From positions 1 to 35,234 of the forward strand of contig CAMTOJ010000039.1 in NCBI GenBank assembly GCA_947074145.1: a stretch of 35,234 bases of DNA. The letters are read 5' to 3'. This document shows positions 18,078-27,361 of the stretch, piece after piece. Under the pieces are notes generated by a model, which saw nothing but the letters and a program-made list of their open reading frames with translations, had not been told where the DNA came from and searched no databases. Position numbers and translations under genes: made by a program. How positions within the stretch are numbered: the first letter of the stretch is position 1; each line of letters starts with the position of its first letter. This DNA comes from an uncultured Bacteroidales bacterium (GTDB lineage: Bacteria > Bacteroidota > Bacteroidia > Bacteroidales > JAUNSR01).

Positions 18078-19478
18078 TTAAGTTTTGGGATAAATGAATT
18101 TTGGCGTGCGAAATCTATCAAATACCTTTTCTCCTGCTATATATGTAGCTTTATTCATATTATCAAGACCTAAGGATATAATTACAAATAGTTTTTCGAA
18201 TAAAGAAGAGGTAAACGTTAATCTCCATTCAATAAAATCGGATGCTTTTAGATCGATAACAGCTAAATCTGCTTCATATCCCGGAGCGATAGAACCTATT
18301 TTATCTTCAAGATTTAAGGCTTCCGCACCACCTCTTGTTGCCATATAAAAACACTTCAATGCATCTATATTTTTCTTATTTAACATGGCTGTTTTATAAA
18401 CCTCATTTAATTGTCTTAAAATAGAAAAATTAGTTCCACCTCCAACGTCAGTGGCAATACCTGTCTTAACGGCTCTGTCGCTTCGTGTTGCTTCCCAATA
18501 TTTGAAAATTCCGTCTCCAAGAAATAGATTAGATGAAGGACAGTGGGCTACCGAAGAGTCTGATTTATGCATTAATTCCCATTCTTCTTCTTTCATGAGG
18601 CAACAATGGGCCAATATTGAGTTATTATCAATCATACCAAATGAATCATAAACAGAAGTATAGTTGATCGAATTTGGAAAAAGTCTTTTTACCCAAGCTA
18701 TTTCTTCTTCCGATTCATTTAAATGGGTATGAAGATATACTCCTTCATTTTTGTATTTTTGATACAATTGTCCTGCCATCTGAAGTTGTTCTTTGCTAGA
18801 TGTTGGAACAAAACGAGGAATTACAGCGTATAATTGCCTCCCTTTTTTATGCCATCTTTTTAGCAACTTTTCAGACAAGGTAACTGATTCTTCTGCTGAA
18901 ATGTCTTTAAGAGGATCAGGGAGGTTTTGATCTTGAAGAACTTTGCCACAAATCATACGTGTATTATATTTCTCAGACTCTTCAAAGAATGCATCTACCG
19001 ATGTTTCGAAAGTGGTTGCAAAAACATTTGCTGTTGTGGTTCCTTGTTCAAGTATTTGTCTGAAAAATATTTTTGCTACTTTATCTGCAAAATTTTTATC
19101 AGAATATCTCGTTTCCATAGGGAAGGTATATTGTTCAAGCCATTCTAAAAGAGTATCCCCATATGAACCAATTATTGGCGATTGCACATAATGAATATGA
19201 CAATCAATAAATCCAGGCATGATTAATGAATCGGTGTAGTGTTCAATATCTGAGATTTCAGAATATAATTGATGAATCTTATTATATTCACCAACATCTA
19301 TAATAATACCGTCTTGAATGATAATAAGTCCATCCGAATAATGTAAATAACACTTTTCAGGATTTGTATGAAAGGGGTTATCATAGAAAGTCAATATTTC
19401 ACCTCTTATTCCTTTAGTCGCTCCTCCTATAATTTTAACGTGGTCATTATTTATTTTTCTTTCCATATCTAATTTCAA
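18078..19478 (-). CDS. guaD: Guanine deaminase
   Basis: A 466-residue amidohydrolase-superfamily enzyme that converts guanine to xanthine in the cytoplasm, part of purine salvage. The metal-binding PGFIDCHIHYVQ carries His94 and His96. Guanine-deaminase landmarks follow in order: LEQGTTTANVFATTFETSVD, AVIPRFVPTSSKEQL, YLHTHLNES, ILAHCCLMKEEE, VAHCPSSNLFLGDGIF and the metal Asp in TDVGGGTNFS. The C-terminal dihydroorotase-like beta sheet is also present (IGSIAPGYEADLAVIDL). The start could be at Met1 or Met5 (MERKIN). It stands alone on the minus strand, diverging from the Na/Pi cotransporter gene. Confidence 0.93.
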   Translation of the reverse strand: MKLDMERKINNDHVKIIGGATKGIRGEILTFYDNPFHTNPEKCYLHYSDGLIIIQDGIIIDVGEYNKIHQLYSEISDIEHYTDSLIMPGFIDCHIHYVQSPIIGSYGDTLLEWLEQYTFPMETRYSDKNFADKVAKIFFRQILEQGTTTANVFATTFETSVDAFFEESEKYNTRMICGKVLQDQNLPDPLKDISAEESVTLSEKLLKRWHKKGRQLYAVIPRFVPTSSKEQLQMAGQLYQKYKNEGVYLHTHLNESEEEIAWVKRLFPNSINYTSVYDSFGMIDNNSILAHCCLMKEEEWELMHKSDSSVAHCPSSNLFLGDGIFKYWEATRSDRAVKTGIATDVGGGTNFSILRQLNEVYKTAMLNKKNIDALKCFYMATRGGAEALNLEDKIGSIAPGYEADLAVIDLKASDFIEWRLTFTSSLFEKLFVIISLGLDNMNKATYIAGEKVFDRFRTPKFIYPKT

Positions 19479-19643
19479 TTTTAAGTGCTATTAATAAAGA
19501 TTTAAAAATACCCTAAAATAATCTTATCAAAAAAATAATAAATTCAAAGTGAACTTAAATCATTGTAAAAAGTCTATTGAGAGAATTTTATTCTTTGTTT
19601 ATTAGCAGAATATTAAGAAAATGTAATATAAATGTAACAGATA

Positions 19644-19674
19644 TTTCGTTTCATTGACGAATTTCTTATTTTTG
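19644..19674 (+). promoter_or_regulatory. Promoter of the Na/Pi cotransporter gene
   Basis: TTTC at 19644-19647, 19 bases, then TATTTTTG at 19667-19674. This matches the Bacteroidota TTTG-N19-TAnnTTTG consensus at all but one base. Transcription would start near 19681, leaving a leader of about 30 bases before the ATG at 19710. It rules out a GTG start at 19674. Confidence 0.65.
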
Positions 19675-19709
19675 TGCCGATTCATATAAAACGTATTTTA
19701 CACACATCA

Positions 19710-21527
19710 ATGAACTATTCTATTTTAGACTTCCTGACGTTGTTAGGATCTGTGGCTCTTTTTCTTTATGGAATGAAATTAATGAGCGAAGGACTACAGA
19801 AAGTTGCCGGTGATAGACTCCGCAATATTTTGGCTGTAATGACAAACAACCGATTTATGGGAACTTTAACAGGTATATTTGTAACAGCGCTTGTTCAAAG
19901 TTCTTCTGCTACAACTGTAATGGTTGTTAGTTTTGTAAATGCCGGACTTTTAACACTTGCTCAATCAATGGCAGTAATAATGGGAGCAAACGTGGGGACT
20001 ACCGTTACCGCCTGGGTAATTGCTCTTTTCGGCTTCAAAGTCAATATATCACTTTTTGTACTTCCCATAGTGGCAATTTCTTTGCCTTTTTTTACTTCAG
20101 GTAGTGTAAAACGTAACTCATGGGGTGAATTCTTACTCGGCTTTGCATTTCTTTTTTTAGGATTGGATTATCTAAAAGGTGCAGTTCCTGATTTAAAATC
20201 AAGTCCTGAAATATTTGCTGTATTAACTGAATACACAAGTATGGGATATGCTTCAATCCTGATATTTATGGGTATTGGAGCTGTTTTAACAATGATTGTT
20301 CAAGCATCAAGTGCAACTCTTGCAATTGCGCTTATTATGTGTAGTAAAGGATGGATAACATTTGATATTGCAGCAGCTATGATATTGGGAGGAAATATAG
20401 GTACATGTATTACACCCATATTAGCCTCAGTTTCAGGTAATCTTTCTGCAAAAAGAGCTGCCATGGGACATTTCTTGTTTAACTTTCTGGGTACAATATG
20501 GGTTATGGTCATTTATTATCCATTTACCAAATTCATAATATGGTTGTCTGCAGAATATGGTCCCGGTTCACCGGTCGCATTATTTGATTTCGTTTCAACA
20601 GCAGATCCACAAATTGTAAATCAGTTGAATGACAACACACTGGATATGTCTAATGTTAAGAATTCAAATTTAAAACTGGAATTTGAAAATATGCAATTTG
20701 CAGTTTCATACGCTCTATCCATGTTTCATACTGTTTTCAATGTTGTAAATCTTCTGGTAATGATTTGGCTTACAAATGCCTATGTTTATCTTGTGACAAA
20801 ATTATTAAAAGCTAAATCGAACGAAGATGAGGAGTTTTCTCTACGATATATTTCTTCGGGCGTAATTGATTCTTCAGAAATGGGATTATTACAAGTATCT
20901 CTTGAAACCAAATTATTTGGCCAGAAAACTTATAAAATGTTTAACTATACTCGTGATATGTTTAAGGAAAAAGAGAATAGTGAAAACTTTAGAAACCTCA
21001 TGGATAAAGTAGATAAATATGAAAAGCTTTCAGATGAAATTGAAATAGAGATAGGGAATTACCTAAATCATCTTAATAATTCAAGTTTGAGTTTAAGGGG
21101 TGAAAGATCGGTAAGGTCTTTATATAAAATAGTGGATGAGATGGAAAGTATAGGGGATAGTTGCTTTAATCTTGCCAAACATCTTATGCGAAAAAATGAA
21201 TTTGCTACTAATTTTACTACTGAGATAACAGCCAATATAGAAAAGATGCTTGATAAGACTGATCAAGCTTTAGCGCATATGGTATTGGTGCTTTCAAAAA
21301 ATGGCTTTACCGAGACAGATTTAAATAATGCTTATAATAAAGAGGATGAAATAAATAATTTTAGAAATCAATTAAGAAACAATAATATAGAGGATGTTAA
21401 TAAAGAGATTTATAGCTATACTACAGGGATAATCTATATGGATGTAATCTCTGAATGTGAAAGAATTGGTGATTATGTTATAAATGTATTAGAAGCAGTA
21501 AAAGAAAAACGAAGTGCGGAGCATTAA
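19710..21527 (+). CDS. Na/Pi cotransporter family protein with PhoU-like tail
   Basis: A 605-residue inner-membrane protein of the Na/Pi cotransporter II family, expected to move phosphate with sodium. The two inverted family repeats are clear: ALVQSSSATTVMVVSFVNAG with MGANVGTTVTAW, and IVQASSATLAIALIMC with LGGNIGTCITP. Several hydrophobic helices fill residues 1-370. The last 190 residues are a helical PhoU-like cytoplasmic domain (RSLYKIVDEMESIGDSCFNLAKHL, then ECERIGDYVINVLEAV). The start is set at MNYSILDF because the promoter overlaps any earlier start. By family knowledge the PhoU part probably tunes transport. Confidence 0.92.
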   Translation: MNYSILDFLTLLGSVALFLYGMKLMSEGLQKVAGDRLRNILAVMTNNRFMGTLTGIFVTALVQSSSATTVMVVSFVNAGLLTLAQSMAVIMGANVGTTVTAWVIALFGFKVNISLFVLPIVAISLPFFTSGSVKRNSWGEFLLGFAFLFLGLDYLKGAVPDLKSSPEIFAVLTEYTSMGYASILIFMGIGAVLTMIVQASSATLAIALIMCSKGWITFDIAAAMILGGNIGTCITPILASVSGNLSAKRAAMGHFLFNFLGTIWVMVIYYPFTKFIIWLSAEYGPGSPVALFDFVSTADPQIVNQLNDNTLDMSNVKNSNLKLEFENMQFAVSYALSMFHTVFNVVNLLVMIWLTNAYVYLVTKLLKAKSNEDEEFSLRYISSGVIDSSEMGLLQVSLETKLFGQKTYKMFNYTRDMFKEKENSENFRNLMDKVDKYEKLSDEIEIEIGNYLNHLNNSSLSLRGERSVRSLYKIVDEMESIGDSCFNLAKHLMRKNEFATNFTTEITANIEKMLDKTDQALAHMVLVLSKNGFTETDLNNAYNKEDEINNFRNQLRNNNIEDVNKEIYSYTTGIIYMDVISECERIGDYVINVLEAVKEKRSAEH

Positions 21528-21705
21528 TCCTTTTGTTTAAATATAGAAAAAATATAAAGTTCTTCTATAAGATAATGCTTTATATATTTTGACTACTTTT
21601 AGTATAGAATCTACTATGTAAATAGTCTCAATATTTTTTTTGAGTTTTCTCTCTTTTTTTGAATCGAATTATCTATTAAACTTATTGATAAGTGGTATAT
21701 ATTTT

Positions 21706-21713
21706 TAGATTTG
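21706..21713 (+). promoter_or_regulatory. Promoter -7 box for the TPR histidine kinase
   Basis: TAGATTTG is an exact TAnnTTTG match, with ATTG 18 bases upstream as a partial -33 box. It would give a leader of about 75 bases that contains the hairpin at 21740-21767. Confidence 0.45.
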
Positions 21714-21739
21714 ACAATATTATATATAGCTAATTTTTT

Positions 21740-21767
21740 ATCATTGAGAATTTTGCTTTTCAATGAT
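21740..21767 (+). promoter_or_regulatory. Hairpin in the leader of the TPR histidine kinase gene
   Basis: atcattgagaa (21740-21750) pairs with ttttcaatgat (21757-21767) with one G-U pair around a 6-base loop, 28 bases before the ATG at 21796. It has no T-run directly after it, so a role in RNA stability or translation control is as likely as attenuation. It also argues against the ATG at 21763, which would lie inside the stem. Confidence 0.4.
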
Positions 21768-21795
21768 CGTATCAAGCATTTTTGATATAATTTTT

Positions 21796-23847
21796 ATGGT
21801 TAAATTAAGATTTATAATTTTATCTCTATTTCTATCTTCTATAAATGTATTTTCTGTTTTCACAAATGTAAAACTTGATTCTATAAGAATTTTTGAATCT
21901 GAACTTTTGAGAAAGCTAAAAAATACTCAATCTTTTCATGAAAAATATACCATATATAGAGAATTATCAAATCTATACTATTCTGAAAAAAAAGAGATAG
22001 ATTATCTTATTGAGATAATTAATTTAGCATATCAAAATAAGGATGTTAAAGTAGTATTCAAAAGTTATGAAGAAATATGTCGAAATTATTATAATAGAGG
22101 AAACATAGATTCTTTAAAGTTCTGGGTAGATTATACTTCTCCATTATTATTGGATTATAGATATTATAATATATACTTTGAAAACCTTAATTATCTTTCT
22201 CATCTTTATGTAAATAAAGGAAAGCTCAAAGATGCTTTGTCTGCTGTTACCGAACTCCAAATAAATGCTTTTGAATTAAATAATATCAAAGGCGAAATAA
22301 TGTCTTATGAACTATTGGGGATAATAAACTCCAAAACGGGAAACAGCGAAGAAGCTATAGATAACTATATAAATGCATATAATTTAAACTTAAAACATAT
22401 CGATAATGATATGATAAAGCTTAATATATTAAGCAGACTTATAATTGAATATATAGAAGTTTCAAATTATTCATTTGCCAGGTCCTACACTGATGAATAT
22501 GAGAGGATTCTTACTAAATGTATTTCTTTGGAAAATAAACCTCACTATTTCGAACGAGAATTATTGCTTCTTCACAGCTTTTATATAGAAATATTTGTTG
22601 GAATGGGGGACATTGAAACAGCAAGCAGATATATCAAACTCTCAAATGAACTAAATAATGTAGATGATGTTTTTGTTTCTAACTATTTTCAACATGCCAG
22701 CGCACTATATTATAAATCTACCGGCGATTATTCAGTTGCTATGAATGTTATTGGAGATTTAGAATATAATAAATCCAATAGAAAAAATATAATTTTAAAA
22801 GGAGATATCTTAAGAGAAAAAGGGGATTATAAAAGTGCTTCCTTTTATTATAAAAACGCATATGAATCATTATTGGCAGAATTTAAAAGTGATATGGCCA
22901 GAGATTTCAATGAACTTAAAATTAATAGTGATATCGACCGTCTAATATCTAAAAATAATACTCTGAAATTACAGGAACAAGAAGCAAGATCTAATTCATT
23001 TTTGATTCTTTCAATATTTATGTGTATTACAATGGTAGTTTTTCTGCTATTTTATCTAAGAGAGAAAATACTTAAAAATCAATTGCTGATATCTGAATAT
23101 AATCTCCAACTTGACAAAAAATCGTTAATAAAGACAAAGCAAGAATTAGAGATTGCATGTCAAAAAGCAGAAGAAAGCAATATCTTAAAAAGTACATTTC
23201 TTGCTAACATGAGTCATGAAATACGAACACCTCTTAATTCCATAGTGGGATTTAGTGAAATGTTGGGTGAATCTGATTATAATCCTGAAATGATGAAAGA
23301 ATTTGCCAGTATAATAAAAACAAATTCAGATTCACTATTGAAACTTGTAAATGATATTTTTGATATTAGTAAAATGGATTCAGGTTCATTGAGTCTTGAG
23401 TTTACAATGTATGATATAAATATAGCGGCATATAATGCTCTTAATGTAATAGAAGAACAAGTAGAGAATGGAGTTACATTAACTTTCAATATGCCCAAAG
23501 AACCTGTAATCGTAAATACAGATTCAGCACGAGTTCAACAAATTTTAATAAATATTCTTAGTAACTCTTGTAAATTTACAAAACAAGGAAATATTGATTT
23601 AACAGTGACAAAGGATGATTATTGGGTCCACTTTATAATAACTGATACAGGTTGTGGAGTGCCCGAAAATATGCAATTAAAAATATTTGAACGCTTTCAT
23701 AAAGTCAATGAATATACTCAAGGAACAGGACTTGGATTGTCAATCTGTAAAATACTTTCAGATATGTTAGGTGGTAAACTTGAACTTGATAAAAATTATA
23801 ATGAAGGTGCCAGATTCATTTTTTCTCATCCTATATGCGCAAAATAA
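21796..23847 (+). CDS. Orphan TPR-containing sensor histidine kinase
   Basis: A 683-residue membrane sensor kinase counted from MVKLRFIILS. An N-terminal signal or anchor segment is followed by a periplasmic region of TPR-like repeats (residues about 30-370; AISAVTELQ-like helices such as NSKTGNSEEAIDNYINAYNLN and SVAMNVIGDLEYNKSNRKNIIL). Then come a membrane helix (FLILSIFMCITMVVFLLFY), a coiled coil, HisKA with the phosphorylated His474 in NMSHEIRTPLN, and a HATPase domain (NILSNSCKF, DTGCGVP, GTGLGLSI). No receiver domain or adjacent response regulator is present, so its partner lies elsewhere. The ligand is unknown. It converges on the small membrane protein gene across a shared hairpin. 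Confidence 0.9.
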   Translation: MVKLRFIILSLFLSSINVFSVFTNVKLDSIRIFESELLRKLKNTQSFHEKYTIYRELSNLYYSEKKEIDYLIEIINLAYQNKDVKVVFKSYEEICRNYYNRGNIDSLKFWVDYTSPLLLDYRYYNIYFENLNYLSHLYVNKGKLKDALSAVTELQINAFELNNIKGEIMSYELLGIINSKTGNSEEAIDNYINAYNLNLKHIDNDMIKLNILSRLIIEYIEVSNYSFARSYTDEYERILTKCISLENKPHYFERELLLLHSFYIEIFVGMGDIETASRYIKLSNELNNVDDVFVSNYFQHASALYYKSTGDYSVAMNVIGDLEYNKSNRKNIILKGDILREKGDYKSASFYYKNAYESLLAEFKSDMARDFNELKINSDIDRLISKNNTLKLQEQEARSNSFLILSIFMCITMVVFLLFYLREKILKNQLLISEYNLQLDKKSLIKTKQELEIACQKAEESNILKSTFLANMSHEIRTPLNSIVGFSEMLGESDYNPEMMKEFASIIKTNSDSLLKLVNDIFDISKMDSGSLSLEFTMYDINIAAYNALNVIEEQVENGVTLTFNMPKEPVIVNTDSARVQQILINILSNSCKFTKQGNIDLTVTKDDYWVHFIITDTGCGVPENMQLKIFERFHKVNEYTQGTGLGLSICKILSDMLGGKLELDKNYNEGARFIFSHPICAK

Positions 23848-23893
23848 AGATGAAATAACGTATTATTTATATCTTAAAAGATTATATAAACAA

Positions 23894-23942
23894 AAACACA
23901 TTTCTTCAATTTTATATCTATTTCAATTGAAGAAACGTGTTT
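23894..23942. terminator. Bidirectional terminator between convergent genes
   Basis: Arms 23894-23911 and 23925-23942 pair at 17 of 18 positions around a 13-base loop. T-rich DNA follows in both directions. It serves the kinase gene (+) and the small membrane protein gene (-), whose stop codon overlaps the right arm. Confidence 0.85.
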
Positions 23943-24447
23943 ATTTTATTTTAGCTTCCTTTTTTACTAAAGGATTTGATATAGGTTTTAGCTTTGAATT
24001 AGCTCTGTATAATAGTTGAGAATATAATAATTGATGTCCGTCAACACGCCATAACTCAAGAATCAAAGGAGATGATTTACTTATTGATTTACTGATTATA
24101 GAATCGAGTTTACCGGCTTTGAATAGAGCTAACGCTGCATCCTTATCATTTGGGTCGATATAAATTTTTACGGGTTTAATTTCTCTGTTAAGGGATTTAA
24201 CGATATAATAATCAGCATTAATATATATTCTTACTATACCCCAACCTATAAGAAACAATCCGCTAAAAATGGCCAGATAAGTAGTTTGTTCATATCCTAC
24301 ATCGTTCGATTTATAAATACCAAGAAAAATAATAATAAATCCCACTAAAATACAAATAACGGGGAAGAGATAAGATCTTTTCTTCTTCTCTATATCCCCT
24401 TTACTAAGATCTTCAATGCTCTCATTGATTCTTTTATATTCTTCCAT
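23941..24447 (-). CDS. Small membrane protein of unknown function, two helices
   Basis: A 168-residue protein I do not recognise. A charged N-terminus (MEEYKRINESIEDLSKGDIEKKKR) precedes two hydrophobic helices at about residues 26-44 and 57-74 with a short loop (KSNDVGYEQT). A soluble domain of about 90 residues follows, with KPVKIYIDPNDKDAALALFKAGKLDSI and LILELWRVDGHQLLYSQLLY, ending in a basic tail. The soluble part looks like a compact cytoplasmic domain. It lies downstream of the histidine kinase gene on the same strand after a gap of 175 bases, so a link to that two-component system is possible but unproven. Confidence 0.75.
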   Translation of the reverse strand: MEEYKRINESIEDLSKGDIEKKKRSYLFPVICILVGFIIIFLGIYKSNDVGYEQTTYLAIFSGLFLIGWGIVRIYINADYYIVKSLNREIKPVKIYIDPNDKDAALALFKAGKLDSIISKSISKSSPLILELWRVDGHQLLYSQLLYRANSKLKPISNPLVKKEAKIK

Positions 24448-24622
24448 ATCATCTTCTTTGTGAGATTAAAACAACCTTTTATTTGATATGGTTTTAATAT
24501 TTTTGAGTCAAAAGAGGAGTTTTTTGATTGTTTTGAAATTATTTTCAGAAGATGGAGATTATACTTAAAAAATTAATCTAAAGGGATTATAATGCTAATA
24601 AACTCTTAAAAAATAAAGATTT

Positions 24623-26401
24623 TTATGCCTCAGGATTTTTAGATAATGAGAAAATGAATTCAAGCCCACCATTCATCCTATTTTTTGCCATTATTTTCCC
24701 TTTATGTAAAATAATCGAATTCTTCACAATAGCAAGCCCAAGTCCGGTTCCTCCTAATTTTCTAGACCGACCTTTATCAACTCGGTAGAATCTTTCAAAT
24801 AGTCTGTTGAGATGTTCCTCATTAACGCCGGGACCATTATCCGAAAAACTGAAATAATATGAATTATCATCTTCAAGGTAACATTTTATGTTGATTGTTT
24901 TTCCATTTCCGGCATAAGCAAGAGAATTATCCATTAGGTTTCTAAAAATTGAATAGATGAGAGAGTGATTTCCTAAAACATTACAATTATTTTGAATCGA
25001 AAGTATAACATTCATATCTTTTTCCTTTAATATAGGCTCTGATTCAAGCACTATATCTTCAACTAGTTCAAAAAGATTTAATGGTTCCATGTCAAACTGA
25101 GTCGATGCTTCGTCTATACGATTAAGGACAGATATATCTTGAAGTAAACCCGTTAACCTGTTTGATTGAGCATAGCACTTTTCAATGAATCCATTACGAG
25201 TTTTTTCATCTATATTATTGTTTGTAACAAGAGTTTCAAGGTATCCTCTTATACTACTTACCGGAGTTTTGAGTTCATGCGCAATGTTCTGAGTAAGCTG
25301 ACGTTTTAATTTTGTTTCCTCTTGTGCCTGTGTTATATTATTTATGGATATTTCAAAACTTCTGTCTTGAAATATAATACACTCTGCAATGAAGATCATG
25401 CTATTTTTATTTATAGTAACGCTTTCACTCAAATATTCAATATTTGCTTGTTTTTCATTTTGATTAATGAAGAGAAATGATCGTATTTTCTCAAATTCAG
25501 GAATGAATATAACTTGTTGAGGTTGTGATATCTCTTTGTCAGAAATCAGATTTATATATTGAATAAAGAGGGAATTGGTAAAAATAGGTTTTCTGTCAAA
25601 ATTAAATACACCTAATCCCTCTTTTGATATCTGCAAATGTTTGATTAATTTATCCTTTTCTGTGGCGATTTGCTGTTTTGCGCCCTTTAATTTGTTATAT
25701 AATCTTATGATATGTTTGGTAATATCTCCTATGTCGTTATTCGGAACATTGATGTTTAAATCAATATTTTCATTATTTTCTGCTTTCTGCGAAAATTCTC
25801 TTAAAGTTGATATTGCAGTTCCAAGACGATAGGTAAAATAGAAAATCATCACAAAAAAAGCAATGAAAAGTATCACAAAGAAAGAGATTATACCTTTGTC
25901 TATTTTTAGATAAGTTAAAGTCTTGAGATTGAATGGAAGAGCGCTACGAATTATGTAATTATCCGATTTAAGAGCAGAGTAGAAAAAAGAGTCTCCTAAA
26001 GATTCAGAATAGCGTAATGCATATCCTTTGCCATTTGTTAAAGCTTCTATTATTTCTGGGCGGTGTTGATGGTTCTCGAAGATTCCAATTGAATCATATG
26101 AGTTATCTGTTATTATATTGCCTTTATGATCCATTAAAGTAACTCGCATTGGATCCGGAGATAGAAACTCTACCAGTTTGTTTAACGAATCAATTTTTAC
26201 ATTATTATTTTCAATAGCATTAAGAATCGTGTAATTATAAGTCTGCAGGATATCATTTAATTGTTGATGTCTGAAGGCTTTTTCTCTGCTGTATTGATAA
26301 AAAAAGGTAGCTAATACAAAAAGCGAGAAAATTGTAAGTGCAGATATAAATAATGCTTTATGGAATTCGAGTCCGTGATATTTTTTTTCTTCCGCAATCA
26401 T
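24623..26401 (-). CDS. PhoR-like sensor histidine kinase
   Basis: A 592-residue inner-membrane kinase. Helices at about residues 15-34 and 170-191 flank a 135-residue periplasmic sensor region. A HAMP-like linker follows (to about 240), then a PAS-like segment (LQISKEGLGVFNFDRKPIFTN and onward). HisKA comes next, with His375 in NIAHELKTPVSSIRGYLE, and HATPase motifs RNLMDNSLAYAG, FSDNGPGVNEEHLNRLFERF and GGTGLGLAIVKNS. It starts three bases after the response-regulator stop, indicating one operon and likely translational coupling. The overall plan is that of the phosphate-type PhoR kinases of Bacteroidota, but the signal cannot be read from sequence. Confidence 0.92.
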   Translation of the reverse strand: MIAEEKKYHGLEFHKALFISALTIFSLFVLATFFYQYSREKAFRHQQLNDILQTYNYTILNAIENNNVKIDSLNKLVEFLSPDPMRVTLMDHKGNIITDNSYDSIGIFENHQHRPEIIEALTNGKGYALRYSESLGDSFFYSALKSDNYIIRSALPFNLKTLTYLKIDKGIISFFVILFIAFFVMIFYFTYRLGTAISTLREFSQKAENNENIDLNINVPNNDIGDITKHIIRLYNKLKGAKQQIATEKDKLIKHLQISKEGLGVFNFDRKPIFTNSLFIQYINLISDKEISQPQQVIFIPEFEKIRSFLFINQNEKQANIEYLSESVTINKNSMIFIAECIIFQDRSFEISINNITQAQEETKLKRQLTQNIAHELKTPVSSIRGYLETLVTNNNIDEKTRNGFIEKCYAQSNRLTGLLQDISVLNRIDEASTQFDMEPLNLFELVEDIVLESEPILKEKDMNVILSIQNNCNVLGNHSLIYSIFRNLMDNSLAYAGNGKTINIKCYLEDDNSYYFSFSDNGPGVNEEHLNRLFERFYRVDKGRSRKLGGTGLGLAIVKNSIILHKGKIMAKNRMNGGLEFIFSLSKNPEA

Positions 26402-26404
26402 AAA

Positions 26405-27091
26405 TTAATTATTTTCGAAACAATAGCCATAACCAAGACGAGTAATAATATTTTTACCATATTCTCCTATCTTTTTTCTTAGTCGCGTAATATTTACATC
26501 TATCGTGCGATCAAGCACATATACCTCATCCGTCCATATTTTAGAGAGGATCTCCTCTCTTGAAAAAACCTGTCCCTGATTATCTAACAGTAGTTTTAAG
26601 ATTTCAAATTCTTTTTTAGTCAATGCTATCTCTTCATTAAGAATAAATGTTTTTTTCTTAGAAATGTCCATTTTTAGATTCTTATAAGTTATAATATGGG
26701 GTAGGTTATTGGTATTTCCGCTTCTTCGTATAATTGCTTTAATACGAGCAATTACTTCTCTGATAGAATATGGTTTTGAAATATAGTCGTCTGCACCTAT
26801 ATTAAGTCCATAAATCATGTCATTTTCAGTATCCTTAGCAGTAAGGAACATAATAGGTGTAGAATCAAGTTTTTTATTCTCTCTTACTTTTTTCGCCATT
26901 TGGAATCCGGATATTTCTCCCATCATTACATCCAACATTAAAAGATGATACTTTTCAAGATCCATTTTAAGTGCTTCTTCAGCAGAGAATGCCGTATCTA
27001 CATCATAACCTTCAAGTTCAAGGTTGAATTTTAAGATCTCACATAAGTCTTCTTCATCGTCAACTACGAGAATTTTATATCCATTGCTCAT
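26405..27091 (-). CDS. OmpR/PhoB-family response regulator
   Basis: A 228-residue DNA-binding regulator paired with the downstream kinase. The receiver domain has the acidic pair Asp11/Asp12, the phosphorylated Asp54 in LLMLDVMMGEISGF, the switch Thr in MFLTAKD and the Lys in YISKPYS. The winged-helix C-terminus follows from about 130 (LTKKEFEILKLLLDNQGQVFS, then DRTIDVNITRLRKKI, and the wing TRLGYGYCF). Targets cannot be stated. A TACTTTTG box lies 29 bases upstream, and the gene diverges from lepA. Confidence 0.93.
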   Translation of the reverse strand: MSNGYKILVVDDEEDLCEILKFNLELEGYDVDTAFSAEEALKMDLEKYHLLMLDVMMGEISGFQMAKKVRENKKLDSTPIMFLTAKDTENDMIYGLNIGADDYISKPYSIREVIARIKAIIRRSGNTNNLPHIITYKNLKMDISKKKTFILNEEIALTKKEFEILKLLLDNQGQVFSREEILSKIWTDEVYVLDRTIDVNITRLRKKIGEYGKNIITRLGYGYCFENN

Positions 27092-27119
27092 ATCAAATAA
27101 ATTTTAAATTAATTATTTA

Positions 27120-27127
27120 CAAAAGTA
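27120..27127 (-). promoter_or_regulatory. Promoter -7 box for the two-component operon
   Basis: The minus strand reads TACTTTTG, an exact TAnnTTTG match, 29 bases before the regulator ATG. No TTTG is seen at the -33 spacing, which may mean an activator is needed. Confidence 0.45.
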
Positions 27128-27318
27128 TTTTTCAGATGTTTCTAAGATATGAAATATATGCTACAAAAATATTACAAAATAGATGAGGATAATTGAAAAA
27201 TGATATTATCTACTTAATAATGTGAAGTTATAGGATTTAAAAATATTCAAAACACTTATATATGATTAAAGTATTGCCAATCTTAGTTAGGACTATTCTC
27301 AATATCATATTTTTATCG

Positions 27319-27326
27319 TATTTTTG
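27319..27326 (+). promoter_or_regulatory. Promoter -7 box for lepA
   Basis: TATTTTTG is an exact TAnnTTTG match, 36 bases before the lepA ATG. The -33 region is poor (ttct at N19). Confidence 0.5.
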
Positions 27327-27361
27327 CAGCAAATAATATATTTAGATTCATAGAACCTATA

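Noticed and set aside
21548..21590. Terminator after the Na/Pi cotransporter gene
   Set aside because: Only a 7-bp AT-only stem (tataaag/ctttata) around a long loop, too weak to call.
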